IMG/VR virus record: IMGVR_UViG_3300030419_006472
Coordinates: 1-64,000 of that record
Direction: 5' to 3' (one strand)
Origin: a virus
DNA: 64,000 nucleotides
Shown: piece by piece, positions 52,076 to 59,836 of the stretch
Position numbering within the stretch: position 1 is the stretch's first letter
How the letters are laid out: each line of letters opens with the position of its first letter
Program-made: the position numbers and the translations under genes
The notes under the pieces: model-generated
Database searches by the model: none
The model's input: only the letters and a program-made list of their open reading frames with translations
What the model was told of the DNA's origin: nothing

Positions 52076-52304
52076 GTTTTAATTCTATGGATTGTAAGAC
52101 GTTATTAAAATTATCAACTACCCAACACACACCAGCACTGACAAACGGAAACAATATATAATCGTTTTTACTTACGAAATATACAATAACACCTGACCAG
52201 AAACCTAAACATAAGCTACATTTAAATAACTCTCGTAAAAACGGTATTTTAGTAAGAATTTTTCTAGGAAAATTAAGTATTGTACCGTATTTGAGAATGA
52301 ACAT
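52056..52304 (-). CDS. Small membrane protein with CSLCLGFWSG motif
   Basis: The 82-residue protein has a CxxCxGFWSG motif (FKCSLCLGFWSGVIVYFVSK, about 28-47) and two hydrophobic helices, one at about 36-46 and one at 50-64. This matches short DUF1360-like phage membrane proteins, whose role is unknown. Its tail is lysine-rich (LKLDKKEE). The promoter of queD lies inside its 3' end. Confidence 0.55.
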   Translation of the reverse strand: MFILKYGTILNFPRKILTKIPFLRELFKCSLCLGFWSGVIVYFVSKNDYILFPFVSAGVCWVVDNFNNVLQSIELKLDKKEE

Positions 52305-52339
52305 TAACCCAATACAGGCTAATATATCAATAATAATTG

Positions 52340-52513
52340 TTATTTATCCTCCTTTAACAGATCCTTTAAAGCTTTAGTAATTAATTTAGCTTGTGAAACG
52401 TCCATTTTTACAGTATTATTATCATCGTCTGTAATATGAACGGTTTTTTTATCTTCTAGCAAAGATAATGTAGGGCAACACGCTTTACCGCCGCACAATA
52501 AGATAGATTTCAT
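52340..52513 (-). CDS. Small CGGKxCCP protein
   Basis: A 57-codon frame from the ATG at 52513 begins MKSILLCGGKACCPTLSLLE and ends in a helix (QAKLITKALKDLLKEDK). The Cys motif C7, C12, C13 may hold a metal. An AATAAATA box lies 5 bases before the ATG, which supports a real gene. I recall short proteins of this look from T4-like phages, but know no function. Confidence 0.55.
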   Translation of the reverse strand: MKSILLCGGKACCPTLSLLEDKKTVHITDDDNNTVKMDVSQAKLITKALKDLLKEDK

Positions 52514-52518
52514 GTAAC

Positions 52519-52526
52519 TATTTATT
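52519..52526 (-). promoter_or_regulatory. Late-promoter-like AATAAATA box
   Basis: AATAAATA on the minus strand ends 5 bases before the ATG at 52513. Confidence 0.35.
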
Positions 52527-52531
52527 TCTAT

Positions 52532-52639
52532 TTACCAGAAAGGATATGTATTATCATCATCATCGTCTTTTTTAAGCTTTTGTAATATCCATTGCTTAAT
52601 TTGAAGGTATCTTAATTTTATCTTATAAAAAACTGTCAT
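52532..52639 (-). CDS. Very small basic-acidic protein
   Basis: A 35-codon frame starts at the ATG at 52639, which overlaps the stop of the SGNH gene (ATGA), and has AAAGGA about 7 bases upstream. The product is a basic helix followed by five Asp and NTYPFW. Function is unknown. The coupling to the SGNH gene and the ribosome site support translation. Confidence 0.45.
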   Translation of the reverse strand: MTVFYKIKLRYLQIKQWILQKLKKDDDDDNTYPFW

Positions 52640-53412
52640 AAATGTTCCTTTATTTTATCTGCTATTAGCTTGGCCCCAAGTTGGTTTACATGTCGATGAT
52701 CCTCAGTCAATGTTGGATTATGGGATTTAAACCAACTGGTGTGAAAATTATTCTCATTAATATAAACAATATTATTTATATCACAATATTCGGATAATGT
52801 TTCTTTATAAAAATCTTTTGAAAATTCATGAATAAAAGGATGTATAGTTTCTTCGTAACGTAAAAATATTATTTTAATTTCAGGAAATTTATCACGAATA
52901 AGGTCAACATTATATTTTACAGCTCTTATCGCTTTTTCATAAAATAAATCACGACGAGACATAATATCATATATGTCTTGCATAGTAATTTTAGATTTTT
53001 TAGGCGATAGATCGTTTCCAAACTTTAACATAGTCCATAAAAACTCTGATCCATATATGTCAGTCTTTTGGTCATGGCCAATCCGATCTGGGTGACGCAA
53101 TCTCCCTTTTTTAATTTTTACATTATATTTTTTAGATAAATATTCTTTTATCTCTATAGGCGCTGAATAAAAATCATCTATTGAATAATTTTTACATAAT
53201 GGTTGTCTTGCTGGAGACGGTACTTGCCAGATAAAATGAGTTAGTTTAAGATGGTATTTATTAGTTAAAAACTCTTTAACCCGTGTTACGTCGATGCCAG
53301 AACCACGTTCAGCAATACTGTGTACCTTCCCTGGTAAGTAACGCCAATACGCCTGCATCGCGCCAACCCCAAAGGAAATAGAAAATGAACAACCGTTATT
53401 TAAAATAATCAT
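52636..53412 (-). CDS. SGNH-like hydrolase, array member 1
   Basis: The 258-residue protein has the array pattern: N-terminal NNGCSF with a candidate nucleophile Ser, then SIAERGSGID, LTHFIWQVPSPARQP, IKIIFLRYEETIHPF and the end EDHRHVNQLGAKLIADK. The Ser at the start and the DxxH at the end are laid out as in SGNH/GDSL hydrolases, but the block III GxND is replaced by the QVPSPxRQP motif. No signal peptide is seen. It is the last gene of the array in the direction of transcription. Confidence 0.65.
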   Translation of the reverse strand: MIILNNGCSFSISFGVGAMQAYWRYLPGKVHSIAERGSGIDVTRVKEFLTNKYHLKLTHFIWQVPSPARQPLCKNYSIDDFYSAPIEIKEYLSKKYNVKIKKGRLRHPDRIGHDQKTDIYGSEFLWTMLKFGNDLSPKKSKITMQDIYDIMSRRDLFYEKAIRAVKYNVDLIRDKFPEIKIIFLRYEETIHPFIHEFSKDFYKETLSEYCDINNIVYINENNFHTSWFKSHNPTLTEDHRHVNQLGAKLIADKIKEHL

Positions 53413-54341
53413 AAATACTCTTTTATTTTATTTGCTATTAGTTCTGCACCGGCGCGATTAGGGTGTCTTTTATCATCACATAATTTTTTATCTTTAAACC
53501 ATTTTGTATTAAAATTTTCTTCATAGATATATGTAACATTATTGTCTTTACAATACTCAGATAAAGTATTTTTAAACCAATCCTTTGCGTATTCATGAAC
53601 TAAGGGTATTTTAGTTTCTTCATACCGTAAAAATATAATTTTTACATCTGGCCATTTATCGCGAAGTATATTAACATTTTCATTTACACCGTTAAGTGCC
53701 TTTTTTAAATATCTTTCACGGGTCTCGAGCCCGAAAATTTTATGTTCATGTCGTAGTTGATGCCATAAAAAATTATCTTGTAAGTATTTTGTCTTCTGAA
53801 CTTCTTCCCACGAACCCTCCATATATTTTTCCCCACACCCAAACCTCTTAAACCGACGACCTAGGAGCCTAAGGACGTCTGTTAAGCGTTCGCTGTAACC
53901 TGTTGAGTGGTTAAGAGCTCGTTCTGTGTACTTAGGAGCATTCTCCGAAATTTCCCAAAGCTCATCTATTTGTAAGGTAGCTTTATAAAACTCTTCATCA
54001 TCTTTTAATTCTTCAAATATCGGCTGTCTAGTAGGATGAGGGATTTGATAAATATAATGAGTTAATTGTTTGTTTTTTTTACGCCAACGAGCATCTACCT
54101 CATCTAAAAACCTCTTAGTCCGTGTTACGTCAATACCGGATCCGTGTTTGGCAATATTGTGTATTTCTCCTGGTAAATAATCACAATATGATGTTATGTA
54201 CCAATCAGTGTTGCGCCGGACTTTCGGTTTTTTAGGTGAAGAATGTTTATCTTTCCGTAGCAATTGTTGTCCTTTACCGTTTTTAGCATATTTAATTTTG
54301 CTTTTAGCCGAAAATGAACAACCGTTATTAAGAATAACCAT
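53409..54341 (-). CDS. SGNH-like hydrolase, array member 2
   Basis: The longest member, 310 residues. It has NNGCSFSAKSK, NIAKHGSGIDVT, THYIYQIPHPTRQP and the end DDKRHPNRAGAELIANK, keeping Ser, Asp and His. It has a 50-residue insert near residues 125-180. It is closest to member 1 in the NNGCSF start and GSGIDVTR block, so this pair probably arose by a recent duplication. An AATAAATA box is 5 bases before the ATG. Confidence 0.65.
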   Translation of the reverse strand: MVILNNGCSFSAKSKIKYAKNGKGQQLLRKDKHSSPKKPKVRRNTDWYITSYCDYLPGEIHNIAKHGSGIDVTRTKRFLDEVDARWRKKNKQLTHYIYQIPHPTRQPIFEELKDDEEFYKATLQIDELWEISENAPKYTERALNHSTGYSERLTDVLRLLGRRFKRFGCGEKYMEGSWEEVQKTKYLQDNFLWHQLRHEHKIFGLETRERYLKKALNGVNENVNILRDKWPDVKIIFLRYEETKIPLVHEYAKDWFKNTLSEYCKDNNVTYIYEENFNTKWFKDKKLCDDKRHPNRAGAELIANKIKEYL

Positions 54342-54346
54342 AGAAA

Positions 54347-54354
54347 TATTTATT
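54347..54354 (-). promoter_or_regulatory. Late-promoter-like AATAAATA box
   Basis: AATAAATA on the minus strand ends 5 bases before the ATG at 54341, inside the array. Confidence 0.35.
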
Positions 54355-55147
54355 ATAAGTTTTTCTTTATTCTATTTGCGATTAATTTCGAACCTTCAAT
54401 ATTAGGGTGTACTTTGTCAATGGTTAAATTATGACGGTAAAACCATAAAGTGTTAAATTGTTTTTCATATATATACGTTATATCGTTATCCTCGCAATAA
54501 TTTGGTAGTAATTGTTTATAAAAATCTTTACAAAATTCAGCAATTAAAGGATTTCGACCTTCCTCATAACGTAAAAATATAATTTTTACATCAGGATGTT
54601 CTCGTCTGACGATATTAACATTATTATTAACTTTACTTAAAGCTTTATTTAAAAATAAATGCCTATTATTGAATTCTTCTACATTGCCTCCCTTAAGTAA
54701 CCGCCATAATGTTCTATTTTTTTTACCTACAGACCATAGATTATCCTTGTGCTTTCCACAAAAGGGCCACGCATAAGGATCGTTTAATTGTTTTGGTTGT
54801 CTGGCGGGGCTCGGTACTTGATAGATAAAATGTGTTAAACGGATATTTTTATTTCGTGTAATAAACTTCGATATATCTTGACTTTGAATACCGCTAGCTG
54901 GTCTTCCTATATTATATGTTGTCTCAGGGAGGTAATTAGTATAAGAGACATACGGGTTCAGTATAAACTCATTTAATTTAATAGTAATTTCATCTGCAAG
55001 CGCAGACGCTGGATGACCATTAGCATAATCTGCAGGTATAAAACTAGGACCTGGTACGGTACTATCATCTATTCCGTCAACAGTGATATCGCTAGTATGA
55101 TTCCAACCAGCTGTAAACGAACAACCTGCACATAATATATTATACAC
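54353..55147 (-). CDS. SGNH-like hydrolase, array member 3
   Basis: The 264-residue protein has ILCAGCSFTAGW, YNIGRPASGIQ, LTHFIYQVPSPARQP and the end DKVHPNIEGSKLIANR, keeping Ser, Asp and His. It starts with GTG at 55147, overlapping the TAG stop of member 4. A stretch of about 40 residues after the N-terminal motif (SDITVDGIDDSTV) is unique to this copy. Confidence 0.65.
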   Translation of the reverse strand: MYNILCAGCSFTAGWNHTSDITVDGIDDSTVPGPSFIPADYANGHPASALADEITIKLNEFILNPYVSYTNYLPETTYNIGRPASGIQSQDISKFITRNKNIRLTHFIYQVPSPARQPKQLNDPYAWPFCGKHKDNLWSVGKKNRTLWRLLKGGNVEEFNNRHLFLNKALSKVNNNVNIVRREHPDVKIIFLRYEEGRNPLIAEFCKDFYKQLLPNYCEDNDITYIYEKQFNTLWFYRHNLTIDKVHPNIEGSKLIANRIKKNL

Positions 55148-55944
55148 TATAAATACTCTTTTATTTTATCTGCTATCAGCTTGGCTCCTGCTTTATTGGG
55201 ATGGATTCCAAGTTTGTGTTTTTTAAACCATCTTGTATTAAAATTCTCTTCATAGATATATGAAAAATTATTTTTTTCACAATAGTTAGCTAGTGTGTTT
55301 TTATAAAAATTTTTAGTAAATTCATATTGTAAGGGCTTTCTCGTATCCTCGTACCGTAAAAATATTATTTTAGCATTAGGGTGATTTTCTCGAATTAAAT
55401 TAACATTAATGTTAACTACATCTATAGCTTTTTTATGATATTCCTCTATTTTATCAAAAACCTGTAAATTAGGTTTTCTTAATTCATTATATATTGTTTT
55501 TTCAAAATCATTATCAGGTGTACGCCGCGTTCCCTCATTAATACTTACTTCTTCCAATTTACCATCATAATGTACGTAAGTATGACCGTTTATAAATGCG
55601 TATTTATCACGACCTCCAATTCTAAGTCTAAAATGATCTTCATTGTAATTATTCAAATCTACGGGTTGGCGAGTAGGACTAGGTACTTGATAAATAACGT
55701 GTGTCAATTTTACGTCTCTATTTTGATCAAAAAACAGTCTAAAATATCTGGGAGAAATTCCAAGTCCCCATTTACCAATATTATATGTTTTACCAGGTAA
55801 ATAATTGGCATATGGATACCAGCGAGGATTTAATGGGTCATCGTCCACCAGCTCAACGGAAGTCTTACGATCAACGTATGTTACTTCGCGTTTATAATTA
55901 CCGTGAGTAAAAGAACAGCCAGCACATAATATATTATACATCAT
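55147..55944 (-). CDS. SGNH-like hydrolase, array member 4 (Asp of DxxH replaced)
   Basis: The 265-residue protein has ILCAGCSFTHG, YNIGKWGLGISP, LTHVIYQVPSPTRQP and LGIHPNKAGAKLIADK. The Asp expected three residues before the His is Gly here, so the usual DxxH is not kept. The start may be the first or second ATG (MMYN). The stop of member 4 shares a base with the GTG of member 3. Closest in layout to member 6. Confidence 0.6.
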   Translation of the reverse strand: MMYNILCAGCSFTHGNYKREVTYVDRKTSVELVDDDPLNPRWYPYANYLPGKTYNIGKWGLGISPRYFRLFFDQNRDVKLTHVIYQVPSPTRQPVDLNNYNEDHFRLRIGGRDKYAFINGHTYVHYDGKLEEVSINEGTRRTPDNDFEKTIYNELRKPNLQVFDKIEEYHKKAIDVVNINVNLIRENHPNAKIIFLRYEDTRKPLQYEFTKNFYKNTLANYCEKNNFSYIYEENFNTRWFKKHKLGIHPNKAGAKLIADKIKEYL

Positions 55945-56660
55945 ATATATATTTTTATTTTATCTGCAATTATCTTAACTCCCTCACCGTCAGGATGTGT
56001 TTGGTCAGTCGTCATTCCATTTTTGTTAAACCATTTTGAATTAAAATCTTCTTCATATATATACGTAATATCGTTTTTCATGCAATATTCACTTAAATTA
56101 TTTTTATACCAATCTTTACAAAATGCACTGAGTAATGGAATAGTAGTTATTTCATAACGGAGAAATATAATTTTAATCCCTGGGTAGTTTTCACGTATAA
56201 ACTTAACGTTAATATCTACGTTGTTCATAGCTTTATCTAAATATTTTTCATGATTAGTAAAAATCTCCGTAATATGTTTGCTTCTTAAAATTTTATTTTC
56301 TATTAATAAATTCCATATATTTTTTTTATTTAAAATTGAATTTTTATAACCGTGGATTATTTTTCTTTCGTCCTCTACAGCTTCTCTAATATGAAAACAC
56401 TCCGGAGCGTTTTCGTTTATGTCTAAAGGCTGACGCGCAGGAGATGGTACTTGATAAATAAAATGTGTTAAATCTATATCTTTATTTTCTTGAACGAATT
56501 TCTCAATTAAATGCTTTGTAATACCTGCGCCAGCTTCTCCGATGTTATATACAAACTCCGGTAAATGATTAGCATATGAATAACCTCCGAAAGTATTACC
56601 TGTAGGGAGCCTTTCGCATTTTGTAAACGAACAACCGGCGCATAATATATTATACATCAT
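55941..56660 (-). CDS. SGNH-like hydrolase, array member 5
   Basis: The 239-residue protein has ILCAGCSFTKCE, YNIGEAGAGITK, LTHFIYQVPSPARQP and DQTHPDGEGVKIIADK, keeping Ser, Asp and His. It is the shortest member. A GAGGAAAA sequence lies upstream of its ATG. It overlaps members 4 and 6 by a few bases. Confidence 0.65.
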   Translation of the reverse strand: MMYNILCAGCSFTKCERLPTGNTFGGYSYANHLPEFVYNIGEAGAGITKHLIEKFVQENKDIDLTHFIYQVPSPARQPLDINENAPECFHIREAVEDERKIIHGYKNSILNKKNIWNLLIENKILRSKHITEIFTNHEKYLDKAMNNVDINVKFIRENYPGIKIIFLRYEITTIPLLSAFCKDWYKNNLSEYCMKNDITYIYEEDFNSKWFNKNGMTTDQTHPDGEGVKIIADKIKIYI

Positions 56661-57427
56661 AAATTTTCCTCTATCTTATCTGCTATTAGCCTAGCTCCTG
56701 CTCTATTAGGGTGTGAGCCATAGTTATTTCGCTTAAACCACTTTGTACCGAAATTTTTTTCATTAATATACGGTATATCGTTTTTCTCACAATAATTAGT
56801 TAGTACTTTTTTATAAAAATTCCTGCTAAATTCATATATTAACGGTTTTATTGTATGTTCAAATTTTAAAAATATTATCTTAGCATTAGGATAAGTTTCT
56901 CGAATTAAATCAACACTTTTGTTAACCATGTATAAGGCTTTTTTATGATATTCCTCTATTTTATCAAAACCTTGCAAACTCGAGTTAAAATGATTTTTAG
57001 AAACCGCTAACTGCATCCATAATGATTTTATTCCAAAGCTTGCACCTAAGGCTCTAAAATGATTTTCATTATAATCACTTAAATCTACGGGTTGACGAGT
57101 CGGACAAGGTACTTGATAAATAAAATGTGTTAAATTTATATCTGGTTTTACTTTTATAAACTTTTTGAGATACTTAGGAGAAATACCAAAACCACGTTTT
57201 CCAATGTTAAATACATGACCTGGTAAATAACTTGCATACGGAAATTCTTCTGTACCTTTATGACAGTGTGTAAACGAGCAACCACTACATAATATGCAAT
57301 AATTTTTATCAGAAGGATTTATGGTCTCTAAACACAATGGAGATTTTTCGCAAAATGTTGTATGTCCTATATATTCGTGATTTCTATATATTTTCTTTGT
57401 GCTCAGATCCGATCTCTCAACAACCAT
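56657..57427 (-). CDS. SGNH-like hydrolase, array member 6 (Asp of DxxH replaced)
   Basis: The 256-residue protein has a 45-residue N-terminal extension before LCSGCSFTHCH, then FNIGKRGFGISP, LTHFIYQVPCPTRQP and YGSHPNRAGARLIADK. The Asp before the final His is Gly in NYGSHPN. It is the first gene of the array in the direction of transcription, with an ATTAAATA box 5 bases before the ATG. The extension holds Cys in TTFCEKSPLCLE and in YCILCSGC. Confidence 0.6.
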   Translation of the reverse strand: MVVERSDLSTKKIYRNHEYIGHTTFCEKSPLCLETINPSDKNYCILCSGCSFTHCHKGTEEFPYASYLPGHVFNIGKRGFGISPKYLKKFIKVKPDINLTHFIYQVPCPTRQPVDLSDYNENHFRALGASFGIKSLWMQLAVSKNHFNSSLQGFDKIEEYHKKALYMVNKSVDLIRETYPNAKIIFLKFEHTIKPLIYEFSRNFYKKVLTNYCEKNDIPYINEKNFGTKWFKRNNYGSHPNRAGARLIADKIEENL

Positions 57428-57432
57428 AGAAG

Positions 57433-57440
57433 TATTTAAT
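57433..57440 (-). promoter_or_regulatory. Late-promoter-like ATTAAATA box for the SGNH array
   Basis: ATTAAATA on the minus strand ends 5 bases before the ATG at 57427, at the head of the six-gene array. Confidence 0.4.
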
Positions 57441-57443
57441 GAG

Positions 57444-57471
57444 TTGATTTATAATTCAAATATGTTATAAT
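57444..57471 (+). promoter_or_regulatory. Early-type promoter for folE
   Basis: TTGATT, 16-base spacer, perfect TATAAT, then 7 bases to the ATG at 57479. The TATAAT overlaps an upstream ATG at 57470, so that upstream start is unlikely to be used. Confidence 0.7.
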
Positions 57472-57478
57472 GATTCAT

Positions 57479-58117
57479 ATGAATGAGGATTTACTTCGAT
57501 ACGCTAACGGTAATAAACCGCGAACACAAGAAGAGAGAGAAGCGATAATTGATAAAGCTGCTGCAGCGTATGAAAAATATATGGATGCATTAGGCTTTGA
57601 TTGGAGAAATGATCCTAATAGCGCAGACACTCCAAGACGGGTAGCTAAGGCATTTGTTAATGATCTAGCAGAAGGATGTTATAGTAATTCACCGAAAATT
57701 ACAGCATTTGATAATGTTGATAAGTACGATGGTTTAGTATTTCAAGGTAATATTAAAGTTAATTCTTTTTGCTCACATCATCACTTACCGTTTATTGGTC
57801 AAGCTCATGTATCTTATATACCTGGAAAAGACGGTAAGGTAATCGGTTTAAGTAAAATTAATCGTATTGTTGAATGGTTTTCAAGACGACCACAAGTACA
57901 AGAAAACTTAACTATGCAAATTCATAATTATATGAATGAAGTATGTAAGGGAAATAAAGGTATTGCAGTTCTAGTATCAGCTAATCATACATGCGCCGGT
58001 CTTAGAGGTGTTAAGCATGATAGTATTATGAAAACTGCTAGAATGTCAGGAGCGTTTTTAGATAAAACAGATTTAACTCGTCAAGAGTTTTATGACTTTG
58101 TCAGAGATTTAAAATAA
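57479..58117 (+). CDS. folE: FolE, GTP cyclohydrolase I
   Basis: The product is 212 residues from the ATG at 57479; the upstream ATG at 57470 lies within the -10 box. GTP cyclohydrolase I makes dihydroneopterin triphosphate from GTP, the first step toward deazaguanine and folate. Marks are the zinc site SFCSHHHLPFIGQAHVSYIP, GLSKINRIVEWFSRRPQVQE and TCAGLRGVKHDSIMKTARMS. Length is normal. With QueD and QueE it gives the path to 7-carboxy-7-deazaguanine. Its promoter matches those of dpdA and queD. Confidence 0.93.
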   Translation: MNEDLLRYANGNKPRTQEEREAIIDKAAAAYEKYMDALGFDWRNDPNSADTPRRVAKAFVNDLAEGCYSNSPKITAFDNVDKYDGLVFQGNIKVNSFCSHHHLPFIGQAHVSYIPGKDGKVIGLSKINRIVEWFSRRPQVQENLTMQIHNYMNEVCKGNKGIAVLVSANHTCAGLRGVKHDSIMKTARMSGAFLDKTDLTRQEFYDFVRDLK

Positions 58118-59284
58118 TTACTGAAGAGAATCAAAAACTTGTTTAACTTCCTCAGGACTGACGTGCTCCGGTATGTCAGTCCTTATTTTTTCAAAATCGT
58201 CAAAGTTATCTCTAATATTACTAGCACTATAAGGACGACCAGATGCATTTGTACTAACATTAACAGCAGTCTGTTCCGGGTCGAGGATATTTAAACCTAA
58301 TCCTTCTTTCTCGGCCCATGGACGCGCATATGACCAGCGCTTCCAATCATTATCTTTTGTACTAGCTCCTAAAACTACCGTTGTTCCGGCATCTAATGTC
58401 TTAAGAGATTCATACGCTGCCGTAACTGGGGACGGATATTCAGAAATACTTACTGTTACATTATTAAGAGGTTCAACGTATAGTTCAAAAATTTGTGCTG
58501 CAGCAGATGGAGTAATTACTTTACCGTCTTTAGTTCTTCTCTCACTCTTAGCAGACGGTGCAGAAATTAAAACATGTACATGACCATCAGGATAGGCTCG
58601 GCTATAATGTTCGACCATTTCATAATGACCTTTATGAGGTGGTTTAAAGCTACCAGGAACAAGAACAACTACTTTATCGTTTTTTTTTAATAGATCCTCA
58701 AGGACCATGTCTGCTTTATTAACAAAACTTTCAGTATATCCTTGATCGACTAGTATCTTGTGTACAATTTTAGCTACCTTTTTAGCAGTTTCTGGTTCAG
58801 CATCTTTATTAATAAGTTCTCTATCAGCGTCTGATAGTAATACATCATCTAAGTCAATATGTAATGCTTTACGAGCAAGATTTACTAAAAATGTTTCTCC
58901 TTCTGTCGTTAACGGTTCAGCTGGCTCTTGAACAGGATCCGGTAACGGTGGAACTCCAACTCCAGGAGGCGGAATAGCTGGTTCAAATTCACCACCAACA
59001 GGTGGTCCTTGTCTAGGAACAAATTCATCTCCTGGAGCCTCGATGAGCATTGAGTTAATTACTTCTGTTGAAGAATTTAAGGCCTGTATATCCTGTTGAA
59101 CCTTGGTTTGGAGCTTTTTAGTTCTTTCATCATCATCTTTTAATGCTTGCTTTTCATCATCAGTAAGATCATTAGGTGTCTCCTTCTGCTTTTTTCTTAG
59201 GTTAGCGAGGGTTTGAGTCTCAGTAGAGTGTGTATCATCATGACCTGTTGTCAATTCAGCGATTTTTTTAAGAAACTTACTCAT
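58118..59284 (-). CDS. Late-expressed protein with cytidylyltransferase/NMNAT-like domain
   Basis: The 388-residue protein has a helical, charged N-terminus (to about residue 100), a Pro-rich linker (PAIPPPGVGVPPLPDPVQEP) and a C-terminal nucleotidyltransferase domain with VLVPGSFKPPHKGHYEMVEH near 207-226 (the HxGH-type site as HKGH) and GRPYSASNIRDNF near the end. NMNAT and cytidylyltransferase enzymes share this site. An exact TATAAATA box lies 6 bases before the ATG, so it is probably late. It may be packaged in or attached to the virion, which would be unusual for such an enzyme. Confidence 0.68.
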   Translation of the reverse strand: MSKFLKKIAELTTGHDDTHSTETQTLANLRKKQKETPNDLTDDEKQALKDDDERTKKLQTKVQQDIQALNSSTEVINSMLIEAPGDEFVPRQGPPVGGEFEPAIPPPGVGVPPLPDPVQEPAEPLTTEGETFLVNLARKALHIDLDDVLLSDADRELINKDAEPETAKKVAKIVHKILVDQGYTESFVNKADMVLEDLLKKNDKVVVLVPGSFKPPHKGHYEMVEHYSRAYPDGHVHVLISAPSAKSERRTKDGKVITPSAAAQIFELYVEPLNNVTVSISEYPSPVTAAYESLKTLDAGTTVVLGASTKDNDWKRWSYARPWAEKEGLGLNILDPEQTAVNVSTNASGRPYSASNIRDNFDDFEKIRTDIPEHVSPEEVKQVFDSLQ

Positions 59285-59290
59285 CTTAAT

Positions 59291-59298
59291 TATTTATA
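59291..59298 (-). promoter_or_regulatory. T4-type late promoter box TATAAATA
   Basis: Exact TATAAATA on the minus strand ends 6 bases before the ATG at 59284. Confidence 0.55.
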
Positions 59299-59836
59299 GC
59301 AGCGAAAGCTTATTTCTTATATCATTGAAATATGTTTTATCTAAAAATGTTAACTCATAACGCTTACAAAAATATTGTAACTTACTAAAATAAAACTTAC
59401 CGATTTGTATCTTTTTAAGTTTTCTCATTAACAATATAATTAACTCTGTTGAAACACCATCACATTTAAGTGTTTTCTTAAATTCTTTAAAGGATAATGG
59501 TTCGCGTATTATAATAACCGGAAATTTCTTCGCAAAAACGTTTAAAAAGGGAATATACTCTTTATTAAGCATGTTAGTAATATCGAAATATATTACCGGT
59601 TTTTTCTTATTATTACAAATTTTTAATACCTCACAAGTATAATGTATAAAATAATGAAATATATATTTTTTATGCTGTTTGTTATTAAACTTTAACTCAC
59701 TATCAAATTCAGATATCTTATCAATCGATGAATTATGAATATATTCTATTACCGGAGTAAAATTAACAATATTGAAAAAAGAATTAGGTAACTTATAACT
59801 CTGGTGGTGGATTTTCGTTAAGTTTTCTAATTGCAT
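59294..59836 (-). CDS. Protein of unknown function
   Basis: The 180-residue, Lys- and Phe-rich protein (HYFIHYTCEVLKICNNKKKP, then VIYFDITNML and FPVIIIREPLSF) has no family I know. The DITN stretch and strand-like IIIRE might form a Rossmann-type core. Its start overlaps the nuclease gene by 44 bases, so it is in the same unit, between the nuclease and the nucleotidyltransferase. Confidence 0.5.
   Translation of the reverse strand: MQLENLTKIHHQSYKLPNSFFNIVNFTPVIEYIHNSSIDKISEFDSELKFNNKQHKKYIFHYFIHYTCEVLKICNNKKKPVIYFDITNMLNKEYIPFLNVFAKKFPVIIIREPLSFKEFKKTLKCDGVSTELIILLMRKLKKIQIGKFYFSKLQYFCKRYELTFLDKTYFNDIRNKLSLL

Noticed and set aside
57470-57478. ATG at 57470 as the folE start
   Set aside because: It lies within the TATAAT box of the promoter, so it would not be in the transcript; the ATG at 57479 is preferred.
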